A DNA stretch of 64,000 bases from Bacillus sp. SB49 (GTDB lineage Bacteria; Bacillota; Bacilli; Bacillales; Halobacillaceae): the NCBI RefSeq assembly GCF_000469135.2, contig NZ_CP048117.1, positions 1,091,501-1,155,500 on the forward strand. The letters run 5' to 3'. Below, piece by piece: positions 33,271 to 43,304 of this stretch. The translations under genes were made by a program, and so were the position numbers. The notes under the pieces were generated by a model. The model worked only from the letters and a program-made list of their open reading frames with translations. It did no database searches and was not told the origin of the DNA. Positions within the stretch are counted from its first letter, which is position 1, and each line of letters opens with the position of its first letter.

Positions 33271-34083
33271 TTACAGGAATAGAACGACCAGTCCACCGAC
33301 GATGAAACAGTAAAAGGCGAAATACTTCAAGTTTCCCTTGGCCATGATATTCATGAACCAACGGAGAGAGAAGTAGGAGGCAACGATGGATGCAAGAAAA
33401 GCAAGCCCATACGCAAGCCACACGCTTCCTGAATCCGCACTGGCGAATACATCTTCAATGGAGAGGAGCATCGTTCCAAGGCTCACCGGAATGTATAAAA
33501 GGAAAGAGAAGCGAAGTGCGGTTTCCTGTTTCATTCCTAAGAACATGGCGGCGACGATTGTAGCACCGGATCGGCTGATTCCCGGTATAAGAGCGACTGC
33601 CTGTCCTAAACCGACAATGACAGCATCCTTCCAAGTCATTTGGGCATCTCCCTTGCGACCGCGCATGTTGCGGATCAGCCATAAGGCAATACCGGTAATG
33701 ATCAAGGTGATCCCCACTGTTTTAACAGTGGATAAGCCTTCGATAGCATCGCCGAGCAGAATACCCAACACACCTGCCGGGATCGTACCGATGATCAAAT
33801 AAATGATGAAGTCGAAGTCATCCTTCTGTCTTTCATCACGACTGATGATGTACCCGATCCCATTCCGGATCAGCCGGAGCAGATCCTCGCGGTAAATGAT
33901 CAAAACGGCGATCAAGGAACCGAAGTTGACGAGTACTTCAAAGCTCAGACCTTCTAGTTTAATTCCAAGAAGGTCTTGTGCGATGACCAGGTGCCCGCTT
34001 GAGGAAATCGGTATTGGTTCTGTGAAACCCTGAAATATTCCTAAAAACAAATATTTAATCAAAAGCCAAATTTCTTCCATCAT
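33271..34083 (-). CDS. uppP: Undecaprenyl-diphosphatase UppP
   Basis: Multi-span membrane enzyme releasing undecaprenyl phosphate for peptidoglycan synthesis; loss confers bacitracin sensitivity. 270 aa. Signature sequences are [19 protein letters not shown] (Glu and PISSSGH) near 17-35 and [20 protein letters not shown] near 172-191. Start ATG 34083 (MMEEIW) follows AGGAGG. Monocistronic. Confidence 0.93.
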   Translation of the reverse strand: MMEEIWLLIKYLFLGIFQGFTEPIPISSSGHLVIAQDLLGIKLEGLSFEVLVNFGSLIAVLIIYREDLLRLIRNGIGYIISRDERQKDDFDFIIYLIIGTIPAGVLGILLGDAIEGLSTVKTVGITLIITGIALWLIRNMRGRKGDAQMTWKDAVIVGLGQAVALIPGISRSGATIVAAMFLGMKQETALRFSFLLYIPVSLGTMLLSIEDVFASADSGSVWLAYGLAFLASIVASYFSLRWFMNIMAKGNLKYFAFYCFIVGGLVVLFL

Positions 34084-34192
34084 TAAATCCTCCTGAAAGT
34101 AAAAACTCACCCGTTCACTATAACGCTGTCGAGTTGCTATGTAATGAGTAATGCCGACCATTTTTGTACAGGGAAAATGGTATCCGGTATGA

Positions 34193-34226
34193 AAAAAACG
34201 CTGCCATCGATTGATAGCAACGTTTA
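34193..34226 (-). terminator. yjzD terminator
   Basis: On the minus strand AACG-TTGCTATC, AATC loop, GATGGCA-CGTT stem with one mismatch, followed by T7. Confidence 0.7.
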
Positions 34227-34230
34227 CTAC

Positions 34231-34404
34231 TTATGCTTCGTCTTTGATGAGACCTTCTCCCAATACCACAGCAGCAAGGGTGAAAAGGATGGTCATCGTA
34301 ATTACCTGCGAGAAAGCAAAGTCGCTTCCTGACATGTTACTGACTACATAAGCAGACATGAAGCTTAAAAGAAAGGCCCAAACAATCGTCCAAATCATCC
34401 GCAT
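34231..34404 (-). CDS. yjzD: YjzD (DUF2929) small membrane protein
   Basis: 57-aa protein read directly from the sequence: ATG 34404 after GAGGTGA to TAA at 34231. It has two membrane segments (IWTIVWAFLLSFMSAYVV and VITMTILFTLAAVVLG) joined by SNMSGSDFAFSQ, as in DUF2929. In B. subtilis yjzD lies just upstream of yjaU-yjaV-med, as here but in opposite orientation to med. Function unknown. Confidence 0.82.
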   Translation of the reverse strand: MRMIWTIVWAFLLSFMSAYVVSNMSGSDFAFSQVITMTILFTLAAVVLGEGLIKDEA

Positions 34405-34536
34405 CAATGTTCACCTCATTTATCCATTCTAACGTCTATCTTAGCAGAACGAGGAAGAAAAAGAAATATGAAATCGCTTCATGATTCAAGGGAAGTGTGA
34501 ATAAAATGGTAACAGTAAGAGGAAGGGGGCGGAGCT

Positions 34537-35031
34537 GTGGTAGTCGTTGTCCATCCCAGTTTTCATTGGATAGGGTATCACGTGTGTAAAGAGCTTCTTC
34601 AGGAAGGGCATGTAGTTATAGGGATCGATCCGATCAAAGACAAGCGGAGTGATCTTTTATATATGTACGTCGGCAGAAACAGTAACTTTCAACACTTTTT
34701 TCAGAAATCGGACAAAGAGAACCATATGCATAATAGTGGATCAGAAGTCGAGGTGGATATCAAGAAAGGGAAGGTGAGGATTGTGACATCCGAAGGAGAG
34801 GAGAGAGTGGAAATCCCGGCTCTTTATGGAGAGTGGATGCCGATGGCGGACCATTCATTCCAGGAGAAAGGAGATTTAAGAAAATGGATAGAGGAGACGG
34901 AAGCAGTGTACGTCGGAGACTTCGTTAAGACGCTGCTTCCGTCCTACCTCACCCGGAATATGGAAGAGGAGTCTTTGGAGGAGAGAGTGGAAGCAACCTG
35001 GCGCTGTCGGAAGCTCCTGGAACGTGTCTGA
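34537..35031 (+). CDS. YjaU/YjaV-position protein, Rossmann-like N terminus
   Basis: 164 aa, not firmly recognised. The first 30 residues (VVVVHPSFHWIGYHVCKELL, then EGHVVIGID) look like the first beta-alpha-beta of a short-chain reductase/epimerase Rossmann fold, but the glycine motif is weak and the rest is too short for an enzyme. A helical, glutamate-rich C terminus follows. GTG 34537 is preceded by GGGGGCGGAG. It lies in the yjaU-yjaV slot before med in B. subtilis. A cofactor-less remnant or regulatory protein is possible. Confidence 0.6.
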   Translation: MVVVVHPSFHWIGYHVCKELLQEGHVVIGIDPIKDKRSDLLYMYVGRNSNFQHFFQKSDKENHMHNSGSEVEVDIKKGKVRIVTSEGEERVEIPALYGEWMPMADHSFQEKGDLRKWIEETEAVYVGDFVKTLLPSYLTRNMEEESLEERVEATWRCRKLLERV

Positions 35032-35129
35032 CCCTGTTTTTTACTAATCGCTGTTTTACTTTCTTCTATCGAAACATGTAGAATAATGATAAAAGAAGGA
35101 ACCAGCGGGTTTGTACAGGGGTGCTGACA

Positions 35130-36080
35130 ATGAAAAGAAGATACGGCCTATTTCTATGCGTCCTCGTTCTTCTGGCAGGGTGCGGATCATTCCCGGGCTA
35201 CGGCGAACATTCAGACGTCGGCATGCTGCTCGAAACGACGGCGGATGATCAAGGCTTCGGGGAGCGTGGATATGAGGGGCTTCAGATGATTGAGCAAGAG
35301 TTTGATGCGGACGTCTACTATAAGGAGAATATAAAAACGTATGATCAGACGGCAGCGGCCGTCGAGGATCTTGTCCATAAGGGCGTAGATATCATCTTCG
35401 GGCACGGAAATATTTATGAGAGTCACTTTAAAGAGCTCCATGCTTCTTTTCCTGATGTGGAATTTGTTTATTTTAATGGTGAATTCTCAGCGGATAATGT
35501 CACCAGCCTTAATTTCAGTTCGCGGGCGATGGGCTTCTTCGCAGGGATGGTTGCTGGAGAGATGACAAAATCCGATAAAATCGGTTTGATCGGCGCATTC
35601 GAATGGCAGCCGGAATTAGAGGGGTTCTATGAGGGGGTACTCTATCAGAATCCGGAAGCAGATGTTTCTGTGTCTCTCACCAACAGTTGGAGTGACACAC
35701 AGACGGCTCTTGGAATTTACAGCACGATGCAGAGAAATGGCGCGGATGTCTTTTACCCTGCGGGTGATTTATTCGATATCTCCATCATCAAGCAGGCAGA
35801 GCAGGACGGGAAGTATGCCATCGGTTATGTGAAAGACCGGTCTTCCGTTGCAGAGAACGCCGTATTAACAAGTACCATCCAGCGGATTGATGAAGTGTAT
35901 GAACTGGTGATGGAGCGATATGTCGACGGAAACCTGACGGGAGGGTCGCTGACCTTTGATTTTCAAGAAGGAGCGATCGAAATGGGCACCTACAGCTCTG
36001 ATGTTCCTGTCGGTTTTCAGAAAGAGATGGATGAAGCAGTCGCTTATTATGAAGAGACAGGAGAATTGCCAAACCGGTAA
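35130..36080 (+). CDS. med: Med, BMP-family lipoprotein and competence regulator
   Basis: 316-aa BMP/PnrA-type substrate-binding lipoprotein with lipobox LLAGC (Cys18). Conserved stretches include LLETTADDQGFGERGYEGL, VDIIFGHGNIYESHF, LNFSSRAMGFFAGMVAGEM, and DVPVGFQKEMDEAVAYY. In B. subtilis Med raises comK expression; here comK is also in the window. ATG 35130 follows ACAGGGG by nine bases; the frame from GTG 35121 is a longer alternative. ComZ, which follows med in B. subtilis, was not found. Confidence 0.85.
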   Translation: MKRRYGLFLCVLVLLAGCGSFPGYGEHSDVGMLLETTADDQGFGERGYEGLQMIEQEFDADVYYKENIKTYDQTAAAVEDLVHKGVDIIFGHGNIYESHFKELHASFPDVEFVYFNGEFSADNVTSLNFSSRAMGFFAGMVAGEMTKSDKIGLIGAFEWQPELEGFYEGVLYQNPEADVSVSLTNSWSDTQTALGIYSTMQRNGADVFYPAGDLFDISIIKQAEQDGKYAIGYVKDRSSVAENAVLTSTIQRIDEVYELVMERYVDGNLTGGSLTFDFQEGAIEMGTYSSDVPVGFQKEMDEAVAYYEETGELPNR

Positions 36081-36113
36081 AAACTCGGGAGTTGTTTACT
36101 CGCCAGTTTTTCA
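36079..36113 (+). terminator. med terminator
   Basis: Imperfect hairpin AAACT..CGGGAGT with ACTCGCC..AGTTTTT. The 130 bp after it to 36246 carry no identifiable gene. Confidence 0.6.
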
Positions 36114-36246
36114 GCATGATGAAGAAGTGGTTGGGGGATGTGAGGGGCGGGATTGCCCTTGTATTTTTCAAAGCCACGTTTTCTTTCAACCATTGCTGCC
36201 TATGTATTAATCTTTTCTTATCCGTTTAAGTTTCTCAGCAATCTGA

Positions 36247-36280
36247 AAAGACTCGGGAGTTTTGCCCCCGAGTTTTTTTG
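36247..36280. terminator. Terminator after small minus-strand gene
   Basis: GACTCGGGAGTTTTGCCCCCGAGT with T7 on the plus side and an A-rich minus side; ends the 66-aa gene on the minus strand. Confidence 0.8.
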
Positions 36281-36481
36281 TTATTTCTTAAAACGGTCGA
36301 ACATCGGCTTGATCATCGGTGACACGGATTTCCAAGTTTTTGATGCTTCTTCAAACAAATCGGGCCAGTTTGGTTTGGATTGACCTTCTGTTTCTGTCGT
36401 TTTCTCTTTGCGCTCTTCTGACGGATTAAACCCCCAGAAATTATCGAAAGGAGACTTTCTGTTATTCTCCATCCACTGCAC
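36281..36481 (-). CDS. 66-aa hypothetical protein (yjzB position)
   Basis: Small hydrophilic protein: MQWMENNRKSPFDNFWGFNP, a charged SEERKEKTTETEGQSKPNW centre and a helical end FEEASKTWKSVSPMIKPMFD. The ATG follows GGAGGTGC. It lies between med and fabH, where B. subtilis carries comZ and yjzB, but no real similarity could be judged. The FDNFWGF motif recalls small coat or spore-associated proteins, only as a guess. Confidence 0.65.
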   Translation of the reverse strand: MQWMENNRKSPFDNFWGFNPSEERKEKTTETEGQSKPNWPDLFEEASKTWKSVSPMIKPMFDRFKK

Positions 36482-36555
36482 CTCCCTCTACATGCAGTTT
36501 ATGACAGAAACCCTTATATTTTGTGGGCTGCGCACTGCTTCGCTCCTTTTGCGAC

Positions 36556-36584
36556 TTGCAGAATAAATGGAGATGAATTAAAAT
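36556..36584 (+). promoter_or_regulatory. fabH sigma-A promoter
   Basis: TTGCAG (-35), exactly 17 bases, TAAAAT (-10). It is followed directly by the FapR operator. Confidence 0.75.
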
Positions 36585-36600
36585 TAGTACCAAGTCATAA
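36584..36600 (+). promoter_or_regulatory. FapR operator
   Basis: TTAGTACCAAGTCATAA fits the FapR inverted repeat (TTAGTACC..GT..TAA) and overlaps the last base of the -10 and the start point. FapR, relieved by malonyl-CoA, represses fabHA-fabF in B. subtilis, so the site is expected on both sequence and context. Confidence 0.8.
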
Positions 36601-36645
36601 GAATTGATAATAGATATTCAGATATTACCTTAAGGGGATGAACAT

Positions 36646-37584
36646 ATGAGAGCAGGATTCTTAGGTGTCGGGCACTACGCACCGGAAAAAGTTCTTACAA
36701 ATAAAGATTTAGAGAAAATAGTCGATACAAGTGACGAATGGATCCGGACACGTACCGGGATCGAAGAGCGCAGGATCGCGTCCGACGATATGGATACGTC
36801 CGACTTGGCACTTCGTGCAGCTGAAGCTGCGCTGGAAGATGCGGATATGAAAGCGGAAGAACTGGATATGATCCTCGTTGCCACCGTTACTCCGGACACA
36901 CCATTTCCATCTGTAGCGACAAAGCTTCAGAAAAGCCTCGGCGCACCTAAAGTAGCAGCGATGGATCTTAGTGCTGCGTGTGCAGGATTCATGTACGGGG
37001 TTATCACGGCCAAACAGTATATTGAGACAAATGCCTATAAGAATGTGCTGGTGGTAGGTGTAGAGAAACTTTCCAAGATTACGGATTGGACCGATCGAAA
37101 TACGTGCGTCCTTTTCGGAGATGGAGCGGGAGCTGCTGTCATCGGCCCGGTAAGTGAAGATAAGGGGATCCTTTCCTTCGAACTTGGATCCGACGGTAGC
37201 GGAGGATCGAACCTCTATCAGACACCGGAAGATGTCATCTACATGAATGGACGGGAAGTATTCAAATTTGCTGTCCGCCAGATGCCGGAATCCTCTGTCA
37301 ATGTCGTGAAAAAAATCGGCCTTAGTGAGCAGGATGTCGATTACTTAGTCCCGCACCAGGCAAACATAAGAATAATGGAAGCAGCAAGGCAGCGCCTGGG
37401 CATTCCGGAAGAGAAAATGTCCACAGCTGTGAAGCGTTACGGCAACACATCTTCTGCATCGATTCCAATCGCTTTGTCAGAAGATGTGAAGGCAGGTAAA
37501 ATAAAAGAAAACGATTTAGTCGTTCTTGTCGGATTCGGCGGCGGTCTCACATGGGGAGCCGTTGCCCTTCGATGGGGCAAGTAA
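36646..37584 (+). CDS. fabH: 3-oxoacyl-ACP synthase III FabH
   Basis: Starts fatty-acid chains by condensing (branched) acyl-CoA with malonyl-ACP. 312 aa with the catalytic triad at Cys112 (LSAACAGF), His237 (VPHQANIRI) and Asn267 (YGNTSSAS). [12 protein letters not shown] at 32-43 is typical. AAGGGGATG lies before ATG 36646. First gene of a two-gene unit with fabF 21 bases on, under FapR control. Confidence 0.96.
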   Translation: MRAGFLGVGHYAPEKVLTNKDLEKIVDTSDEWIRTRTGIEERRIASDDMDTSDLALRAAEAALEDADMKAEELDMILVATVTPDTPFPSVATKLQKSLGAPKVAAMDLSAACAGFMYGVITAKQYIETNAYKNVLVVGVEKLSKITDWTDRNTCVLFGDGAGAAVIGPVSEDKGILSFELGSDGSGGSNLYQTPEDVIYMNGREVFKFAVRQMPESSVNVVKKIGLSEQDVDYLVPHQANIRIMEAARQRLGIPEEKMSTAVKRYGNTSSASIPIALSEDVKAGKIKENDLVVLVGFGGGLTWGAVALRWGK

Positions 37585-37605
37585 CCAAGGAGGAATAGAA
37601 TAGTC

Positions 37606-38847
37606 ATGGATAAAAGACGAGTAGTCATTACCGGAATGGGGGCGGTGACCCCCGTCGGTAACTCAGTAGACGAATTGTGGGAGAGTATTAAGAACGGTGT
37701 TTCTGGAATCGGCGAAATTACGAAAGTAAACAAAGAGGACTACCCGGTACACGTCGCGGCAGAGCTCAAAGATTTTGACCCTTCCAAGTACATCGAACGT
37801 AAAGAAGTACGGAAGATGGACCCATTTGTTCAATATGCAATGGTCGCTTCCCACATGGCGGTGGAAGATGCCGGCCTTGAAATTACGGATGAGATTGCAC
37901 CTCGTACGGGAGTCTGGATCGGTTCCGGTATTGGAGGAATGGGAACATATGAATCCCAGTTCGAGACGTTCCAGAAGAAAGGATACCGTCGTGTCAGCCC
38001 GTTCTTCATCCCGATGATGATTCCTGATATGGCCGCTGGACAAGTATCTATCTCTCTAGGTGCGAAAGGCATTAACTCTTGTACCGTTACGGCATGTGCA
38101 TCCGGCGCCAACTCGATCGGTGATGCGTTCAAGGTACTTCAGCGTGGAGACGCTGACATCATGATTGCCGGCGGGACGGAAGCACCAATGAACAAAATGT
38201 CCTTCGCAGGCTTTGCCGCTGCGCGTGCGCTTTCCTTGAATGAGGATCCGAAAACAGCGAGCCGGCCTTTTGATAAGAACCGTGACGGATTCGTCATGGG
38301 AGAAGGCGCAGGAATTCTTATTATGGAAACGTTGGAGTCAGCGAAGAAGCGTGGTGCGAAAATTTATGGTGAAATTACAGGGTACGGCTCTACGGGAGAT
38401 GCTTACCACATCACATCACCGGCACCGGAAGGCGATGGAGCGGCCCGTGCCATGAAACAGGCGTTGGGAGATGCCGGTCTTGAACCGACAGCTGTCGATT
38501 ACGTAAACGCCCATGGTACGTCCACGGAGCTTAATGATAAGTTTGAGACGTTTGCAACGAAAACTGTCTTTCAAGAGCACGCGAAGAAGCTTGCTATTTC
38601 TTCGACGAAGTCAATGACGGGTCACCTGCTTGGAGCGGCAGGAGCAGTGGAAGCGGTCATCTCACTGAAAGCCATCAATGACGGCATTCTGCCACCGACG
38701 ATCAATTATGAAACACCTGATCCGGAGTGTGATCTTGATATCGTACCGAACGAAGCAAGAAAACAGGAAGTAAATACGGTTATGAGTAACTCGCTTGGGT
38801 TTGGTGGTCACAACGCGACCCTGATTTTCCAGAAATACCAAGACTGA
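37606..38847 (+). CDS. fabF: 3-oxoacyl-ACP synthase II FabF
   Basis: Elongating beta-ketoacyl-ACP synthase, 413 aa. Catalytic Cys164 in [10 protein letters not shown], His303 in YVNAHGTST and His340 in [12 protein letters not shown]. The dimer segment [15 protein letters not shown] and the C-terminal [12 protein letters not shown] are intact. AAGGAGG precedes ATG 37606. Target of cerulenin-type inhibition in the family. Ends at a clear terminator. Confidence 0.97.
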   Translation: MDKRRVVITGMGAVTPVGNSVDELWESIKNGVSGIGEITKVNKEDYPVHVAAELKDFDPSKYIERKEVRKMDPFVQYAMVASHMAVEDAGLEITDEIAPRTGVWIGSGIGGMGTYESQFETFQKKGYRRVSPFFIPMMIPDMAAGQVSISLGAKGINSCTVTACASGANSIGDAFKVLQRGDADIMIAGGTEAPMNKMSFAGFAAARALSLNEDPKTASRPFDKNRDGFVMGEGAGILIMETLESAKKRGAKIYGEITGYGSTGDAYHITSPAPEGDGAARAMKQALGDAGLEPTAVDYVNAHGTSTELNDKFETFATKTVFQEHAKKLAISSTKSMTGHLLGAAGAVEAVISLKAINDGILPPTINYETPDPECDLDIVPNEARKQEVNTVMSNSLGFGGHNATLIFQKYQD

Positions 38848-38849
38848 TT

Positions 38850-38884
38850 AAAACCCGGCAGCCACGAGGCTGTCGGGTTTTTTG
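38850..38884 (+). terminator. fabF terminator
   Basis: AAACCCGGCAGCC, ACGA loop, GGCTGTCGGGTTT and T6. Confidence 0.9.
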
Positions 38885-38958
38885 TCTTATTATCCTTTAT
38901 TAGAAGGAAGAATCACATGGGTTTAGATGTTCCATCACACCTTTGTCAGCAAATAAAG

Positions 38959-38990
38959 AAACCCGAAAGCCTCAAGGGCTCTCGGGTTCT
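38959..38990 (-). terminator. LCP gene terminator overlapping its stop
   Basis: Minus strand GAACCCGAGAGCC..GGCTTTCGGGTTTC; the TGA of the LCP gene lies inside the stem. Confidence 0.75.
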
Positions 38991-39985
38991 TCCGTACCTC
39001 CGTCCAGAAAGGCGCGGAGCGTCTTCTGTGTTTTATCTTCGTCATGATTGAGTACTAATCCGATTGGATATTCTTTTCGTTCGTTCCAAACGTTGTCCGT
39101 TGTCGGAATGCTGAGTGTCTCGATATCTTCGGGAGGGTGAAGCAGGATATCCTTCCCTATATCCACCACCTTGGTCCCTTCGATATTTGTATCAATATAA
39201 GGCTGGACCGTACCGATTAAGCGTGGTGCTTTCAGGACACCGCTGAAGGATACCAGCTGATCTTTCAACAATCCGATTGCTTCCTGCTGCCTTTCCACAC
39301 GACCGAAATCCGATCGGATATCACTGCGGAATCTTACGTAGCCGAGCAATTCTTCCCCGTCAAGCTGCTGTTTTCCGGCTTTCAAATCGATTTTTGTGCC
39401 GTCACCGCCGGCTTCGTAATACATATCCTTATCGATATCCACTTCAATACCGTCCGGAGCGAGCGTGTCCACAATATGGGTGAATCCTTTGAAATCAACG
39501 ATCGCATAGTACTCCGGTTCAACTGCGAAATTATCTACAATCGTTTCCCGGAGAAGCTCAGGACCACCGATGGCAAAGGCTGCGTTGAGCTTGTTGTATC
39601 CGTGCCCTGGAATATCCACGTACGTATCTCTCATTAAGGATACCATCTTTACATCTTGATTCTCTTTATTATATTCAGCCAGCATAATCGTATCTGTCCG
39701 AGCCGTTTCCGTTCCTCGCTGGTCTGTTCCTAACAGCAGAATCGTCATCTTTTCGTCTCCGTTATCGACGCCCCGGAAAGAATCCTTGTAGGGGCTTTCC
39801 TCGAAATCGATTCCTTCTCCATCTTCCGCTGAAGCCTGATTTTCCATCGCTTCATGCTTCCCGGATAAATATTCATAGGCAGAATAACTAATAAACAATA
39901 AGAACGTTAAAGACAGGATTGCAAGTATGGCCTTGCGTTTACGGCGCTTTCTCCGCCTTTTTCGCAAGGTGCGTTTCTGTGACAA
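38972..39985 (-). CDS. LytR-CpsA-Psr (LCP) cell-wall ligase
   Basis: 337-aa membrane-anchored phosphotransferase that attaches teichoic acids or other glycopolymers from undecaprenyl carriers to peptidoglycan. A strongly basic N terminus (RKRRRKRRKRK) precedes one membrane span (about 19-40). The LCP domain shows LLLGTDQRGTETARTDTIML, VSLMRDTYVDIPGHGYNKLN and YVRFRSDIRSDFGRVERQQ with the conserved arginines. The start is TTG 39985, the only start in frame near AAAGGATGATG; the ATGs before it are out of frame. Monocistronic; which LCP paralogue is unclear. Confidence 0.9.
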   Translation of the reverse strand: MSQKRTLRKRRRKRRKRKAILAILSLTFLLFISYSAYEYLSGKHEAMENQASAEDGEGIDFEESPYKDSFRGVDNGDEKMTILLLGTDQRGTETARTDTIMLAEYNKENQDVKMVSLMRDTYVDIPGHGYNKLNAAFAIGGPELLRETIVDNFAVEPEYYAIVDFKGFTHIVDTLAPDGIEVDIDKDMYYEAGGDGTKIDLKAGKQQLDGEELLGYVRFRSDIRSDFGRVERQQEAIGLLKDQLVSFSGVLKAPRLIGTVQPYIDTNIEGTKVVDIGKDILLHPPEDIETLSIPTTDNVWNERKEYPIGLVLNHDEDKTQKTLRAFLDGGTEEPESP

Positions 39986-40133
39986 CGATCATCATCCTTT
40001 CGTCCATGATACCTGTTCCATATAAATGTACCTTTAAATGGAAAGGAAGTAAAGACCAGGTTTTAAGAGCAAATACCCGCATGTCCCATGACTAACATTC
40101 ATAAGATATTCATAGGAGGACAAGGAGAAGGGG

Positions 40134-40343
40134 ATGAGGCGGATGTGGTATTGGCTGCTGCTTTTAACTGGATTCGGATTTGCCGTCGCCGGTGGAACGG
40201 TGACGATTACGTATTTGAACCTCGTCCCGGCCGGTATGAGTTGGATAGAGTTCTTTATTCTGATTCGGACCCGGGTGGAATGTTACTTATTCCCTGCCGG
40301 CATCCTGCTCATTACGACAGCTTTGCTTCTCATGAAAGATTAA
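40134..40343 (+). CDS. 69-aa two-span membrane protein
   Basis: Hydrophobic segments at about 5-30 and 40-65, separated by VPAGMSWIEFFILIRTRVEC. AAGGAGAAGGGG precedes the ATG with correct spacing. No family is recognised; small proteins of this shape are frequent near yjbA in Bacillaceae. It is alone between the LCP gene and yjbA. Confidence 0.65.
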   Translation: MRRMWYWLLLLTGFGFAVAGGTVTITYLNLVPAGMSWIEFFILIRTRVECYLFPAGILLITTALLLMKD

Positions 40344-40434
40344 TTTTCTAAAATATGGTTGTAAAGAATAAAAAAGCCACCAATGGTCATAATGTAACCA
40401 AAAGAGATCACTGAAGTGAAAGTGAGGGTCCGAA

Positions 40435-41196
40435 ATGTTATACATGCATGATCTGTGGGTGAACTGGTTCGAAGGTGAAGAGAATGGGTATAACGTGTGC
40501 CGGTTCCATGAATGGCGCAAAGAAGATGGGATCGAGTTGATCGATCAGATACCCTTAGTTCTGGTGAATGATGAACTTTTCCATTTTATTGAGAACGATC
40601 TACAAGACCTGCCGGCATCCTTTCTGCAAGCGATCCACCGAAAGACGTACATGAAGAAAAATCAGGAGCGGCACACGGTCGAATACGCAGCTGTCGTCAC
40701 GAATGGAAAGGACATCATTGTCTTTGACACGATTGGTTATACTCTTCCCGTGAAGAAGAGCCGTCTCATACCTAGACAGGAGCGTTTAGTATTCGAGATG
40801 GTTCAGGGAAAAGTACCGGAAACCTATTCAATAGAAGGAAGTGCGTGGAAGGAGCATCATATTCTTTCACTTCCACCAGGAAAAATGTCCGGTTTGACGC
40901 GTAGAGAACGGCAGTTGAAGCAGTTGTTGATGATGGCGCTCGATCAGTTGAAACACTCGGATCATCCAGAGGAAATCAGATATTGGCTGACTGAATGGGA
41001 TCCGTCCCAATATCCAATTATCAAAGAATTTTCTACAGAAGAAGCGTGGGACCGTTTATATGAAGGTACGTGCAGAGGCTGGTCGATGATTCATGAGGAG
41101 CTGTGCCGGAAGATGGTAAAAGGGCAGCCTTTCTTTGAAACGATTTGGCAGGGTGAACAGGAACGTGTTTCACAGCATATGAAAAGCCAGAATTGA
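40435..41196 (+). CDS. yjbA: YjbA (UPF0736) protein
   Basis: 253-aa soluble protein of unknown function conserved in Bacillaceae. Starts MLYMHDLWVNWFEGEENGYN, contains DIIVFDTIGYTLPVKKSRLI, and RLVFEMVQGKVPETYSI, and ends in a helical repeat. It sits beside trpS in B. subtilis too, supporting the assignment. A GTGAAAGTGAGGG stretch precedes ATG 40435. Confidence 0.88.
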   Translation: MLYMHDLWVNWFEGEENGYNVCRFHEWRKEDGIELIDQIPLVLVNDELFHFIENDLQDLPASFLQAIHRKTYMKKNQERHTVEYAAVVTNGKDIIVFDTIGYTLPVKKSRLIPRQERLVFEMVQGKVPETYSIEGSAWKEHHILSLPPGKMSGLTRRERQLKQLLMMALDQLKHSDHPEEIRYWLTEWDPSQYPIIKEFSTEEAWDRLYEGTCRGWSMIHEELCRKMVKGQPFFETIWQGEQERVSQHMKSQN

Positions 41197-41223
41197 GTAA
41201 CACCACTCAATTCTGGCTTTTTC
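41183..41223. terminator. Bidirectional terminator yjbA/trpS
   Basis: AAAGCCAGAATTGAGT, AACACC loop, complement and T5; the yjbA stop codon is inside. Confidence 0.9.
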
Positions 41224-41226
41224 TCT

Positions 41227-42228
<1,002 letters not shown>

Positions 42229-42260
42229 TCATCACCTCTATGAATTATTCGTTTCTGCAT

Positions 42261-42498
42261 ACAAAAACGCCCCTTCCAATAACATGGAAGGGACGAATAT
42301 ACCGCGGTGCCACCCTAATTACCTGTATGCGATACAGGTCAGCTTCAATCGTTAACGCCGATTTACGTCAAAAGATGCTCCGAAGGCCCAATTCCAACCC
42401 GTTCCCATGATTGCTTCCACCAGCCGCAACCTCTCTGTATGAATGGGGAGACAGATGTACTTATCCTTCATCCAAGCATTTCAGTCCTATTTAAGTAG
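42261..42498 (-). promoter_or_regulatory. Tryptophan T-box leader of trpS
   Basis: On the minus strand the leader has the T-box sequence AATTAGGGTGGCACCGCGG (42302-42320), the distal Stem I element GGCTGGTGGAAGC, a TGG specifier in AATTGGGCC (42388-42390), and a terminator with GTCCCTTCC/GGAAGGGGC arms and T5 at 42263-42295. The UGG specifier reads uncharged tRNA-Trp, matching the gene. Transcription continues into trpS when tRNA-Trp is uncharged. Confidence 0.95.
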
Positions 42499-42504
42499 TT
42501 TCTA

Positions 42505-42533
42505 ATTATATCGCAGAAATCGCATTCCATCAA
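42505..42533 (-). promoter_or_regulatory. trpS sigma-A promoter
   Basis: TTGATG, 17 bases, TATAAT on the minus strand, starting the T-box leader. It lies five bases below the stop of the DUF3899 gene. Confidence 0.85.
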
Positions 42534-42537
42534 CTCT

Positions 42538-42912
42538 TCATCCCTGATAATAAAAAACGAGTAAAGCAAGAAGTCCTACGGTCAATACACTTCCCTGAAA
42601 GAGGAAGAAGCGCAGCCAGGACCGCCCGATCGTTTGGGAGGGAAGGGGCTTCTCTTTCCAATCGTCCAGATAATCCTTCTGCTTGGACATCGTACTGTAA
42701 AACCGGCGAAAGCCGTATGCGATTCCGTCAAAGAACCCGCCTCGGATCACCCACATAAGAATACCGATGAACAAGTAGAAATAAGCAAGATAGAACAATT
42801 GATTTATATAATGGAATAAATCATGCTCTGGAGACAACAGGAAGAAGAGTCCTGTGACCAGGGCGAAGTTAAAAAGAATCATCAGCCACTTATTTCTTAT
42901 GATACTCAACAA
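42538..42912 (-). CDS. DUF3899 membrane protein
   Basis: 124 aa with four membrane segments (about 7-25, 32-58 and 100-122, with a weak fourth). The family motif is seen as VIRGGFFDGIAYGFRRFYST. Start TTG 42912 (AAAGGTGTGA six bases before). Function unknown. Upstream of trpS and separated from it by the trpS promoter, so not co-regulated by the T-box. Confidence 0.75.
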   Translation of the reverse strand: MLSIIRNKWLMILFNFALVTGLFFLLSPEHDLFHYINQLFYLAYFYLFIGILMWVIRGGFFDGIAYGFRRFYSTMSKQKDYLDDWKEKPLPSQTIGRSWLRFFLFQGSVLTVGLLALLVFYYQG

Positions 42913-43230
42913 AGGTCACACCTTTCATACAAATTCGTACCAATTATAGCATGTACCCTTACCTTATGGAATTGTAAAGCGGATTCAATAGACTGAAAAT
43001 TCTATTTTGAATGGGGTATGCATTTCCTTTCATGAGGAACTGGGATAAATAATAACCTTTCCCGATACCTAATCATTTTTTATACATTAGTCCTTATAAT
43101 TAGTTATTTTCAGTCTTTAACATTGTAAAATAAACTAGGTAAAAAGACTCATTTAGTGTCATTGAAACGTAATAATGATGGGAATTCTGTGTCTTTTCGA
43201 AAAATTAGGTAATGCAAAATAGTTAGAAAA

Positions 43231-43240
43231 CTTGTATAAT
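43231..43240 (+). promoter_or_regulatory. oppA promoter -10
   Basis: CTTGTATAAT: a perfect TATAAT preceded by an extended TG. The -35 region is weak. It is 65 bp before oppA. The 300 bp upstream (42930-43230) are AT rich, with no gene. Confidence 0.6.
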
Positions 43241-43267
43241 TCGATATGTGGACAACGAGCCACGGCA

Positions 43268-43282
43268 AATTTTTAGAAAATT
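43268..43282 (+). promoter_or_regulatory. CodY box in oppA leader
   Basis: AATTTTTAGAAAATT differs from the CodY consensus AATTTTCWGAAAATT at one of 15 positions. It lies about 28-42 bp after the -10, between start point and ribosome site, so CodY could block elongation in rich medium. CodY control of peptide-uptake operons is known in B. subtilis. Confidence 0.65.
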
Positions 43283-43304
43283 TTTAGGGGAGGTCATTTT
43301 CTAC

